Positions 36,646 through 46,200 of a DNA stretch of 64,000 nucleotides are shown here, piece after piece. The notes beneath the pieces are model-generated. The model had not been told where the DNA came from and searched no databases. It saw only the letters and a program-made list of their open reading frames with translations. This stretch comes from Flavobacterium petrolei. GTDB lineage: Bacteria > Bacteroidota > Bacteroidia > Flavobacteriales > Flavobacteriaceae. Position numbers and translations under genes: made by a program. Numbering within the stretch: the stretch's first letter is position 1; every line of letters starts with the position of its first letter. The stretch lies in NCBI RefSeq assembly GCF_003314435.2, contig NZ_QNVY02000005.1, positions 62,001-126,000 on the forward strand, in the 5' to 3' direction.

Positions 36646-37476
36646 CTAATCCATTTCATCTGAAAATAGACTGTTATCAATATGCTTTAGACTTGATTTA
36701 GCATAATATTTACTTGAATTTGGAATTTTTATTACTTCCTCTTGCAGTACAATACCGCCATCTTCAAAATCTATATTTACCATTTGAAAATCAAACTTTT
36801 GACCATTTTTAATTTGGTTAATAAATATGTTTCCAACATTAGCACAATAATCTAAATCATCAAATTTCAAAGTTATTAATCCATTATTAAGATGTGAATC
36901 ATCGGAAAGTACTTTTGCTTTACAACCAGTGTAACCAATTGTAATTTCATCTTTATCACCCTCGTGCTCATTTTGAATTAGTTTAATATCTACAATTGAA
37001 GCATTGATAGACTCTGGAATTATTAAATTGTGTTCATTCTTTTTTGAAACGTCATTACCTTTCCTATTTTTCATTATCCAAGCGTAATTCTCATCTTTTG
37101 TTTTCTTTTCAGTTGGTAAAATTTTAAAACCGATTTTATTAAGATGTTCATCCGTATATATCCATTTTTCAATCTGGATTAGTTCCACCTCTCGAAGGTC
37201 TTCTTTATGTTTACCATCATTATATGGCTCCGTGTTGATATAACCATTTGTATTCAGCCATTGAAATGCTGTTTGAATAGTTTTCTTTTTATAATTTCCA
37301 AGTTCTTCAGCCAATGTATTACTGACTTTATAATATGGCTCACCCTGTATATTTCTCGAAATCACATCACATAGGATATATTTCTGAAGCAGTGTTAGTT
37401 CTGTACGCATTACTTTAGGAAATAAGCGTAGGTAATTATCGAGACCTTCTGTCTCATACTTTTTTTTGGTAATCAT
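36646..37476 (-). CDS. Winged-helix-like protein, possible replication initiator or regulator
   Basis: 276 residues. The first ~85 residues are helical and end in a winged-helix-like pattern (LTLLQKYILCDVISRN; SNTLAEELGNYKKKTIQTAFQWLNTNGYI). The rest is mixed and unrecognised. Its 5' side faces a 1.6-kb non-coding region with iteron-like repeats and an AT-rich tract, an arrangement typical of plasmid Rep genes and their origins. The Rep role is inferred from context; a transcription regulator is equally possible on sequence alone. Confidence 0.55.
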   Translation of the reverse strand: MITKKKYETEGLDNYLRLFPKVMRTELTLLQKYILCDVISRNIQGEPYYKVSNTLAEELGNYKKKTIQTAFQWLNTNGYINTEPYNDGKHKEDLREVELIQIEKWIYTDEHLNKIGFKILPTEKKTKDENYAWIMKNRKGNDVSKKNEHNLIIPESINASIVDIKLIQNEHEGDKDEITIGYTGCKAKVLSDDSHLNNGLITLKFDDLDYCANVGNIFINQIKNGQKFDFQMVNIDFEDGGIVLQEEVIKIPNSSKYYAKSSLKHIDNSLFSDEMD

Positions 37477-37502
37477 TGTATTATGGTATTATCGACTTCA
37501 TC

Positions 37503-37674
37503 TACACCTTTTCGGTTGAAGATTGCTTTATTTTTTTGCCAAATATTAATCAATTAGACTAATACCTTTTATGGCTTATTGGAGTTATTCTGGACTGAAT
37601 CTAATCAACAAGGTTCACACCCTCTTTTGGTTGAAGATTCTTATTTACCAAATGCTAATTAAGAAAATTAGCAT
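37503..37674. repeat. Direct repeat pair with GGTTGAAGATT core plus a palindrome
   Basis: GGTTGAAGATT occurs at 37514-37524 and 37629-37639, each preceded by a CACCtTTT-like stretch and followed ~10-15 bases later by CCAAAT, so the similarity spans about 45 bp. ATGCTAATT/AATTAGCAT (37652-37674) is a perfect 9-bp inverted repeat with a 5-base loop. They lie directly upstream of the 276-aa gene. Confidence 0.7.
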
Positions 37675-37793
37675 CTCAAATCTGGTTTTACAAATATACT
37701 TAGACTTTATTGTTGTTTCAACTTAAATTTCAGTTGGTATATGTTTTTTATTATTAAGTTTCAGTATTATAACAGTTAAATCACTTAATTGAA

Positions 37794-37872
37794 ATAGCAT
37801 ACCTGTCCTTTTTATATAGCATACCCATGCAACTTGAATAACATAGACTATCCCATTATTATAGCATATCCC
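37794..37872. repeat. Iteron-like repeats, consensus ATAGCATAyCC
   Basis: ATAGCATACC (37794), ATAGCATACCC (37816), ATAGACTATCCC (37843) and ATAGCATATCCC (37861), starting 22, 27 and 18 bp apart. Same orientation, next to an AT-only tract. The pattern is that of initiator-binding iterons. Confidence 0.6.
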
Positions 37873-38049
37873 ATACTATACATATAACAATAGATAATAC
37901 TATAAATTAAAATAAAAAGAAAATTATATATGATAGTATGATAACTTTTAAAATAAGTTAAAATCATTATAATTAAATAAAAAAAATACACTTCAATTAC
38001 TTTTAATTTGCCTTCGGCATATCCTTTTTAAATAATTATAAAATATAAT

Positions 38050-38335
38050 ACCAATTGCCGAAGGCTATTATTTAGATAAACTATATCAACTGTAAAAATT
38101 AGTTGGTTACTTAAAGTAAAATAGAAAAACATAACAAGCCGTAGGCTATTACTAAAATAACTATTCAACTAAATATTATCTGAATTATTATTACTTAATT
38201 TTAATTACAATAAAAATCCTATACCAACAGTGCCGAAGGTTACTATGTAGATAAACCTATATCAACTAAATATTATTTGGATTAACTTACTTCTATAATT
38301 AAAACATACCAACTACCCGAAGGGAAACCTTTTTT
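38050..38335. repeat. Four degenerate ~81-94-bp tandem repeats
   Basis: Cores GCCGAAGG (38057), GCCGTAGG (38138), GCCGAAGG (38232) and CCCGAAGG (38316), each preceded by a CCAAC/ACAA-type stretch and followed by TAGATAAACnTATATCAACT-like and AAATATTAT stretches. An inverted copy, GCCTTCGGC, lies at about 38010. No coding potential. Confidence 0.7.
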
Positions 38336-38400
38336 TTATTTTTATATAAAACCCACATCAACCAAAAGAATTTAAACCAGTTACTTGAAGACCAATTGCA

Positions 38401-38487
38401 CCCCAGTTCCGCTACACCCCCCTCTGTACCACTCCCCCCGTTACCACCCTAATAGTAGCCCCCCGTACCCATACTATTTATGGGGTA
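38401..38487. other. C-run tract (G-quadruplex potential on the minus strand) with flanking hairpin
   Basis: Runs of C: 4 (38401), 6 (38417), 6 (38434), 3 (38447), 6 (38459), 3 (38468), within an otherwise AT-rich region. The minus strand therefore has six G-runs of three or more with spacers of 3 to 12 bases. TACCCATA and TATGGGGTA at the end form an imperfect hairpin (38466-38487). Confidence 0.6.
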
Positions 38488-38640
38488 TAGATATGTAAAC
38501 CAAAATCCTGGCATATTTTTTCTCAAAATTATTTCAAGAAGAGTCATTCTCCAAAATTTTTTTTTTTGAATTTTTTGAGACAAATCTTTGAAACCGAATA
38601 GTACTATTTGTGTACCTTAACTATCAAATACCGCTCCCTT

Positions 38641-38755
38641 TTCCCGCTAGAGCCGCACGTTAATAGGAGATAACAATTCAGAAAAACATTGTTTTTGATG
38701 CGGTAATCAACGAAAAGTATAGATAGGCTTGCGAACGTTAATACTTTTTTGATTT
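38641..38755 (+). ncRNA. Possible small structured RNA
   Basis: A GC-richer patch in AT-rich surroundings. It contains AAAAAC/GTTTTT and a terminator-like end: AAAAGTAT (38713-38720) pairs with ATACTTTT (38741-38748), running into a T run. ACGTTAATA occurs twice (38657, 38735). No known RNA family recognised; weak evidence. Confidence 0.25.
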
Positions 38756-39072
38756 TGATTTATTTAGACTAGGATGTATGTCATGTTTGGCCTCAGTTAA
38801 TTGATTTAATGCTATCTTATTTTTGAATATTTCTTGCCTTTTACGGGAAACCGTAATGAATTGATTTATAGGAAATGTAAATTTGATTTAAGTATCTTTT
38901 TTTACTAATGGTAAAAGTAATTACCTATAAAAAAGTATTATTTATTCTTAATATTTGCATTACATTTAGCATCAAAAAACATTCAAGACCCTATTAAAAA
39001 GGATATTTGAATCACCAGTTGAAAAAATGTTTTCAAAAAGAATAAAAAGATTATTAAAGAACAATAAACATA

Positions 39073-40635
39073 ATGTCCGATAAAAAATTAAAATTAGAAA
39101 CATTAGAATCTTGGCTTTGGGATTCAGCAAACATATTACGTGGAAGCATTGATTCCTCAGATTTCAAGAACTACATATTTGGCTTATTGTTCTTAAAACG
39201 CTCCAATGATGTCTTTGAAGAAGAAGTAGAAACCATCATGAACCGTGATGACGTTTCTCGTGAAGTGGCAGAGGATGAAACCTATTTCCAAATGCCATTG
39301 GAATCTCGCTGGGAAACCATCAAGAAAGAAACCGAGAACATTGGTATTGCTTTAGACAAGGCTTTTGCTGGAATAGAGCGTGAAAACACTTCCTTGGAAG
39401 GCGTAATGACCGCTACCAAGTTTGGTGACAAAGAAAAATTATCGGATGAATTATTACAACGCCTTTTAAGGCACTTTAACCAACATTCCCTAAGAAACTC
39501 CCATCTGGAATCCAATGACTTATTAGGGGATGCCTATGAGTATTTGATTAAGATGTTTGCTGATGATGCTGGTAAAAAAGGTGGTGAATTCTATACTCCG
39601 AGAGGTGTAGTGCAATTGATTGTACAACTGATAAAACCAGAACCCAAACAAAAAGTATATGACCCAACTTGTGGTTCTGGTGGTATGCTGATTGAATCGG
39701 CTCGATACATTGCGGAACAACCCAATGGAAAAGTAGGAAACAATATAAACGTTTCATTGTACGGACAAGAAAAAAACTTGGGTACATGGGCAATTGGTAA
39801 ATTGAACATGTTACTCCACAACTTTATGGATGCGGATATCCGTAAGGGTGACACTTTAATCACACCTCAACATAAAAACGAAAATAACGAACTCGATTTG
39901 TTTGACCGTGTGATTGCCAATCCCCCGTTTTCGATGGATGGATGGTGGACACCAGCCGAAAACTCTATTGAAGTAAAGCTAGACAAAGACGGCAAAGAAA
40001 AGAAAGTAACCCCCAATTATGCGAAAGTAGTAAGCGACCCTTACGGACGTTTCCAGTACGGAATACCGCCTAGAGGTTATGCCGATTTGGCTTTCTTGCA
40101 ACACATGGTAGCGGTCTTGAAACAAGACGGAAAAGCGGGTGTTGTTTTACCTCATGGTACATTATTTAGAAGTGGAACCGAAGGAGTAATTCGTAAAGCA
40201 TTATTAGAAGCTGATTTAGTAGAAGGTATCGTAGGATTGCCAAGTGCGTTGTTCTACAATACAGGCATACCCGCCTCAATTTGGATTATTAATAAAAATA
40301 AAACCGAAGCCCAAAAAGGCAAAATATCCATTATTGACGCTAGTAGTGACTATAAAGAAGGTAAAAACCAAAACGAATTACTACCAAAGCATCTTGCTAA
40401 AATTGTAAAAGCCTACGATGGTGCTATCGATATTGACAAATACATGCGTATTGTTCCTATTGCCGAGTTGGCTGAAAATGATTACAACTTGAATATCTCT
40501 CGTTTCATAAATACAAGTGAAGCGGAAATTGAAGTAAATATTAAAGCGGTGCACCAAAAGCTTTCTCAATTAGAAAAACGTGAAACAGAAATTGATATGA
40601 AGTTGGCTGGTTTTTTAAAGGAATTGGGGATATGA
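39073..40635 (+). CDS. hsdM: Type I restriction-modification DNA methyltransferase subunit HsdM
   Basis: 520 residues. The N-terminal HsdM bundle (~8-135) is followed by the N6-adenine methyltransferase core with the SAM-binding motif DPTCGSGGM (197-205) and the catalytic NPPF (283-286). It methylates adenine in the bipartite target chosen by HsdS, protecting self DNA, and is part of the M2S and R2M2S complexes. The hsdS ATG overlaps its stop by 4 bp. First gene of the operon, preceded by the 1.6-kb repeat-rich region. Confidence 0.97.
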   Translation: MSDKKLKLETLESWLWDSANILRGSIDSSDFKNYIFGLLFLKRSNDVFEEEVETIMNRDDVSREVAEDETYFQMPLESRWETIKKETENIGIALDKAFAGIERENTSLEGVMTATKFGDKEKLSDELLQRLLRHFNQHSLRNSHLESNDLLGDAYEYLIKMFADDAGKKGGEFYTPRGVVQLIVQLIKPEPKQKVYDPTCGSGGMLIESARYIAEQPNGKVGNNINVSLYGQEKNLGTWAIGKLNMLLHNFMDADIRKGDTLITPQHKNENNELDLFDRVIANPPFSMDGWWTPAENSIEVKLDKDGKEKKVTPNYAKVVSDPYGRFQYGIPPRGYADLAFLQHMVAVLKQDGKAGVVLPHGTLFRSGTEGVIRKALLEADLVEGIVGLPSALFYNTGIPASIWIINKNKTEAQKGKISIIDASSDYKEGKNQNELLPKHLAKIVKAYDGAIDIDKYMRIVPIAELAENDYNLNISRFINTSEAEIEVNIKAVHQKLSQLEKRETEIDMKLAGFLKELGI

Positions 40636-41918
40636 TAGAAGGATATAAAGATTCTGAATTGGGTTTTATTCCAAATGACTGGAAACTTATTGAATTAAGG
40701 GATGTTGCAAAATGCACTGTTGGAATAGCAACATCTACAACACATGCGTATTGCGATAATGGAGTTATACTTCTAAGAAATCAAAACATTAAAGAGGGGA
40801 AAATAGCATTAAATGATATTTTATATATCAATCCCGAATTTGATGAACTAAATAAATCAAAAAGATTACGAGAAAATGATATTATTACTGTAAGAACAGG
40901 GTATCCTGGAATCAGTGCGGTAGTTCCAAAGGAATTAGACGGGTCACAATCTTTCACAACATTAATTATTAGACTTAATGAACAAAAACCATTGAGTAAT
41001 TTTTTGTGTTATTATATCAATTCTGAACAAGGGAAAACATTTTTCACAAACAATCAAGCTGGAGGAGGTCAACAAAATGTTGGAGCAAAAACTTTAGAAA
41101 GGATGAAAATTCCAATTCCACCCATTCCAGAACAACAAAAAATAGCCGAAATATTGAGTACTGTAGATGATAAAATTGAGGTCATAGACCAACAAATAAT
41201 CGAATCCCAAGTACTCAAAAAAGGCTTGATGCAACGCTTATTTACTAAGGGTATTGGTCATACTGAGTTTAAAGATTCTCCTTTGGGTGAGATTCCTAAG
41301 AGTTGGATAGTAAATGAAATTGAGTTGATGGAGATTGAATTAATTGATGGCGATAGAGGTAGTAACTATCCAAAATCCAACGATTTTAATAATGTAGGTC
41401 ACTGTTTATTTCTTTCAGCAAAAAATGTTACTAAAAATGGGTTTAAATTCAAAGATTGTCAATTCGTTAATGAAGAACGAGATAGATTGTTAAGAAAAGG
41501 TAAGCTTTCAAGAAATGATTTTGTAATTACGACCAGAGGAAGTGTCGGACATATAGCTTTATATGACGATTCAATTCCTTTTGAACATGTTAGGTTAAAC
41601 TCTGGAATGGTAATTCTCCGAGATAGTAAAATGAATTTCAAAATACAATTCCTATATCAACTTTTGAAAAGTCCAATATTTAAATCACAAGTTGAATTCA
41701 TAACAAGCGGAAGTGCTCAACCACAATTAACCATTGCGGGATTAAAAAAGCTTAAATTACCTATCCCATCAATAGACGAACAATTGATTATTGGAGATAT
41801 ATTAACAACAATTTCTGAAAAACTTGAAGTTCTATCTGAAAAGAAAACTCACTACCAGGAACTCAAAGAAGGATTGATGCAACAATTGTTAACGGGGAAA
41901 ATTAGGGTAAAAGTATAA
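40632..41918 (+). CDS. hsdS: Type I specificity subunit HsdS
   Basis: 428 residues with two target-recognition domains (~5-160 and ~220-375), each followed by a conserved coiled-coil region (IPPIPEQQKIAEIL; LPIPSIDEQLIIGDIL). The repeated phrases LKKGLMQRLF and LKEGLMQQLLTGKI mark the two half-repeats. It reads the bipartite DNA site for both methylation and cleavage. The half-repeat structure is intact; no second hsdS or invertase for TRD switching lies beside it, though a resolvase is 10 kb away. Confidence 0.95.
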   Translation: MIEGYKDSELGFIPNDWKLIELRDVAKCTVGIATSTTHAYCDNGVILLRNQNIKEGKIALNDILYINPEFDELNKSKRLRENDIITVRTGYPGISAVVPKELDGSQSFTTLIIRLNEQKPLSNFLCYYINSEQGKTFFTNNQAGGGQQNVGAKTLERMKIPIPPIPEQQKIAEILSTVDDKIEVIDQQIIESQVLKKGLMQRLFTKGIGHTEFKDSPLGEIPKSWIVNEIELMEIELIDGDRGSNYPKSNDFNNVGHCLFLSAKNVTKNGFKFKDCQFVNEERDRLLRKGKLSRNDFVITTRGSVGHIALYDDSIPFEHVRLNSGMVILRDSKMNFKIQFLYQLLKSPIFKSQVEFITSGSAQPQLTIAGLKKLKLPIPSIDEQLIIGDILTTISEKLEVLSEKKTHYQELKEGLMQQLLTGKIRVKV

Positions 41919-41922
41919 CGGT

Positions 41923-42675
41923 ATGGATAATGACATAGCCAATATTGAAGCCTTAATTTGTGAGTACGATGCTGTAAAACTTAATTTTCAGCAAGAACGA
42001 ATTGCCGAAGATATTCCTAAATACAATGCACTTCTGGATGATTTTACGGTAATGAAAAAAGAGTATCACAGTTGGAATCGAACAAAAGCGGAACGCTATA
42101 ATATTTTCCATATTCTCAACATTCGCCATGGAGAAACTAAAACGCATACCCCTTATTTAATCAATTTATTAAATCCAAAAGCCTCACACGCTCATGGTTT
42201 GTTGTTTTTTAATTTGTTTATCAATGCTATTGCTCCAGAGAGTAAAAAACATCTTTACAAGAATTTAAAAGTTTCTAATCTTCGGGTAAAAGAAGAAAAA
42301 TCAACTGAGGATGGACGATTGGATATTTTTATAGAGAGTTTTGGTCTTAAAGAACGATTTGTCATTGTCATTGAGAATAAAATAAATGCTGGTGACCAAG
42401 AGAAACAACTGGAAAGATATTATAACCATTGCCAAAAATCTGGATATACAGATGGTAACATACTATTGATTTACTTAACCAAATGCAGAAAAGATGCAAG
42501 TGATTCTTCCATGCCATTTCTGCAAAGAGAAAGATTAAAAGAAGCGAGTGTACTTGTAAATATGAGTTACCGCCAAGACATAAAAAACGTCCTTAAAACA
42601 TATATCAAAGAGCTAAAATCAAAAAAAGTGAGATTTATAGCCAAACAATATTTAGACATTATAAAAACATTCTAA
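41923..42675 (+). CDS. PD-(D/E)XK nuclease-like protein (PDDEXK_4 type)
   Basis: 250 residues. The N-terminal part fits PDDEXK_4 proteins (YNIFHILNIRHGETKTHTPYL, LLNPKASHAHG). The nuclease core is GRLDIFIE (D134), then VIVIENKINAGDQEKQLERY (E151, K153, Q159). So it has a complete D…ExK set and is probably an active nuclease. It starts 5 bp after hsdS and ends 1 bp before the next gene, inside the hsd operon. It is not a normal type I subunit; with its partner it looks like an accessory defence module using the same transcript. Confidence 0.8.
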   Translation: MDNDIANIEALICEYDAVKLNFQQERIAEDIPKYNALLDDFTVMKKEYHSWNRTKAERYNIFHILNIRHGETKTHTPYLINLLNPKASHAHGLLFFNLFINAIAPESKKHLYKNLKVSNLRVKEEKSTEDGRLDIFIESFGLKERFVIVIENKINAGDQEKQLERYYNHCQKSGYTDGNILLIYLTKCRKDASDSSMPFLQRERLKEASVLVNMSYRQDIKNVLKTYIKELKSKKVRFIAKQYLDIIKTF

Positions 42676-42676
42676 C

Positions 42677-43237
42677 ATGAGCGAATACGAAAATAGAATA
42701 TTCGATACCCTAACTGCATCTGACGATAAGTTTAAATCAGCCTTTGAAATATCGAATCACTTGAACGGAGTTAAAAAAAAGTTGATTAAGCAATTTTGGA
42801 AAAGCGTAGAAAAAGACCTCAATGAATTAATTGCAAATAGCGAAGAGAGTTTTAAAGTAGTATTGGATAATGATATATTTCACCCCACTTCAAAATGTTA
42901 TTTATACGACGGGAAAAATAAATCTGTACGAGTTTTGTTTGAAATATTATCAGCGAAACAAACCTTTGGAATTTGGTTTTATGACGACAACATAAATTAT
43001 GAAAAAATAAGTGAATATAGAAAACAAGTAAATTCAGAGTTTAATGAATATTCTTTCAATCATTGGTGGTTTGCAAAAACACATGTACAAAATGATTTTA
43101 ATTCTTTCGATTCATTACTGATGATTTTACCAACTAAAATGAATGATTATAGTAAGTCAAAAGCCCAAGAATTATTTGATTTTGCAGTAGCAAATAAAGT
43201 ACATACCGAATACATTATTAATAATTGTCTTAACTAA
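42677..43237 (+). CDS. Unknown partner of the PDDEXK protein
   Basis: 186 residues, no membrane or signal features. An aromatic-rich middle (FGIWFYDDN; YSFNHWWFAKTH) resembles the C-terminal domain that often continues PDDEXK_4 proteins on one chain. It begins one base after the nuclease stop in the +1 frame and ends 2 bp before hsdR. It could be a split-off C-terminal domain of the nuclease, or a frameshifted remainder of a single gene; the clean start codon favours a real split. Confidence 0.65.
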   Translation: MSEYENRIFDTLTASDDKFKSAFEISNHLNGVKKKLIKQFWKSVEKDLNELIANSEESFKVVLDNDIFHPTSKCYLYDGKNKSVRVLFEILSAKQTFGIWFYDDNINYEKISEYRKQVNSEFNEYSFNHWWFAKTHVQNDFNSFDSLLMILPTKMNDYSKSKAQELFDFAVANKVHTEYIINNCLN

Positions 43238-43239
43238 TT

Positions 43240-46200
43240 ATGAGTCAATCACCAGAATATATTCATAGCGAGTTACCAGCCATAGCGTTATTCCAAGAAA
43301 TGGGCTACCACTTTTACAATGGGGAGCAACATCAAGAACGCAATGATATAACTGAGGTGATACTCAAAGAACGACTGTTAATAGCAATCAAGCGAATAAA
43401 TCCTTGGATAAATGACAATAACCTAAATAAAGCCTATACATTAATTACATCGGTTAATGGAGCTTCGTTAATGGAGATTAACCAGAAGATTTGGGAACAT
43501 ATCAGAGGAGGAACGTATACGGTAAAACAAGTTATTGATGGCATAGAAGGATTTCATTCGGTACATTTTATAGATTATGAAATCATTGACAACAATGATT
43601 TCTTGGTGGTCAATCAAATGTCATTTCATAATAGAGTTGGTAGAAAATCAAGACCAGATTTAGTTGTATTTATTAACGGACTGCCTATTGGAGTTATTGA
43701 GTGCAAATCTCCAGTTGCTCCTAATGCTTGGGATTCTGCTTATAGCGATTTAAAAGAATATCAGGACTTAAATCAGAAATTATTTCATTATAACCAAATA
43801 TGTGTGGGTATCTGGCAAATGGACGGTCGTTATGGAGCGATTAACTCACCTCAACAATTTTATTCGGTTTTTAAAACCAATAAAGAAGACAAAGACATTT
43901 TGGCTCAAGCCAAAACAGAACAGGATAAATTATTGATAGCCCTTTTCAAGAAAGAGCGGGTTTTGGATATTATTCGTCACTTTGTGTTATTTGAACTAGA
44001 TGAAGGCGTTACTATTAAAAAATTACCACGATACCAACAAATAAGAGCGACTAACAAAACCATAGAACGCTTACAAGCGGGAGAAGGTGGTGTGGTTTGG
44101 CATACTCAAGGTTCTGGTAAATCGCTAACAATGGCTTATGTTACTCGTAAATTACAAGCCCCCGAATACGGTTTTGATAATCCCACCGTGATGATAATGA
44201 CCGATAGAAAGGATTTGGACAGACAAATTACCACTACCCTTCAAAACGTTGGTTTCAAAAATGTAAACCAAGCTTCATCAGTTATACACTTAGATAAATT
44301 ATTACGCAATGATTACGGGGGAATTATCACCACTACTATACAAAAATTTCAAGAAACAGATAAAGAAGCAACGGAATCTGCTGACCAAACAGAACTGGAA
44401 GAGCGAGGCAATTTGATGATTGAAAAACATCTGAAAGATAAAACGCTTGTCAAAATTACCAAAGAACTTCAAAAAGGGAAATGGGTTGAAATTGACCGTG
44501 TAGAGATTGAGCTAGAAGAGCTTTCTAAAAAAGAAAACCTTTACATTCTCGTTGATGAAGCACACCGCAGTCATTATGGTTTTCTGGCTTCATTTATGCG
44601 AACTGTTTTACCCAATGCGAAGTTTATTGCCTTCACTGGAACACCAATATCAAAAGAAGATAAATCAACTCTTGGTGAATTTTATGGTGGCGATTACATC
44701 GATGTTTATACTATTAAAGAATCAGTTGCAGATGGAGCAACTGTTGAGTTGTTGTACGATGAAGGGATATGTAAATTAGATGTTAAGAAAGAAGAACTCG
44801 ATAAAGAATTTGAAAAAAACTTTGCCGATGCATCCGAAGAAAAGAAAGACAAACTAAAGCGAGAAGCACTTCGCAAGTACCAATTATCAGCGGAACGAAT
44901 TGAAGACATTAGCAAACATCTAATTGACCATTTCAAAAATAAAATTCATCCAGATGGTCACAAAGCAATGTTAGTATGTAGCGGTAGAGAAGCTGCTATC
45001 AAATACCAACAAACTTTACATAGGCTCAAAGAAGAAGGTTACCACAATTTCAGTTCTAAAGTAGTCGTAAGTATTAGTTCTCTAAAAACAGATGCTATTG
45101 CCAAAGATTATTATGAAACCTTGGAATGGAACAGGAATAATCCAAGCAATAAAAAGCCAATATACGTTGTGCCACCCGAAGACATCAAAGATGCCACGGA
45201 TGATTTCAAATTACCTTTTGGCAACGAAACTGAAACTGAAAAATCGGGTAAAAAGAAGTTTGATAACACAGCAATCATGATAGTTTCTGACATGCTACTT
45301 ACTGGTTGGGACGCTCCCATTGCTTCATGTTTGTATCTGGACAAACCTTTAAAGGAACATAACCTTTTGCAAGCTATTGCCAGAGTAAACCGTTCCCGAA
45401 AAGGAAAAAGTGCTGGTTTTATTGTAGACTATAACGGAATCACTGCTTACCTAATTCAAGCCTTAGAAATCTTTTCTGGAGACCTTAGACCCGATGATAT
45501 TTTGAAAAATATAAATGAGGAATTCCCGAAGTTAGAAATGAATCATACCAAGTTAATTGATTTCTTTAAACCAATGAAAATTGATAGAAATTACGATAGA
45601 GATGCTTACATTGATTCAGCAGTTCGATTCATAGAACCAATAGACCGAAGAGATGATTTCAAATCCTTGTTGAAGGATTTTAACAAGTCGATTAACATTG
45701 TTTTGCCCAATACCAAAGCATTGAAGTACCAAGGAGATTTCAAGCTCTTCAATGAGATTAAATTAAGAGCAAGAAATGCATTTCCAGATGATGATGAATT
45801 AAAAATTAGCAAGGATGAAAGTAAAATGCTTCAAGCCATGATTGATGAACATTTAAAATCAAACGGAGTTCATAGTCTGTTGGCTGAACCTATCTCCATT
45901 ATTGATAAAGATAAATTTAAAGAAGAAATCATGAACGCATCACCAGCAACCAAAGAGTTGAAGATGCGAAACAACTTGAAGCATGTTATAAAAGTGGGAC
46001 TGGATAAGAATCCCGATTTCTACAAACCACTGGCTCAAAGGCTAGATGAGTTATTAAAACAAAAAGAAGCTCAACGAATTGATGAGGCTCAATTGCTTAT
46101 TGCTTACACTGCGTTGCAAGATGAAATCATTGATGAGCAAAAAGAAGGGGAACAAAAAGGTTTTGTGACGGAACGACAACGAGCCGTTTACAACTCTATG

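Larger units (their letters stand above)
37477..39072. other. 1.6-kb non-coding, repeat-rich region (origin-like)
   Basis: No ORF of credible length on either strand. In order it holds two ~45-bp direct repeats and a 9-bp-stem palindrome (37.5-37.7 kb), four iteron-like ATAGCATAyCC copies (37.8-37.9 kb), ~120 bases of nearly pure A/T (37.88-38.0 kb), four ~85-bp degenerate repeats with GCCGAAGG cores, a C-run tract, a possible structured RNA near 38.65-38.75 kb and a GAAA-loop hairpin (TTACGG/CCGTAA, 38841-38856). A TAAATTTG element at 38878-38885 could belong to an hsd promoter, though its TTG spacing is poor. Confidence 0.6.

Noticed and set aside
38641..38760. Integron attC-like site
   Set aside because: GTTAATA/TAACAATT-like pieces occur but the paired boxes and cassette structure are absent.
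37477..39072. CRISPR array
   Set aside because: Repeats are degenerate, spaced 81-94 bp or 18-27 bp, without uniform repeat and spacer lengths, and no cas genes are near.
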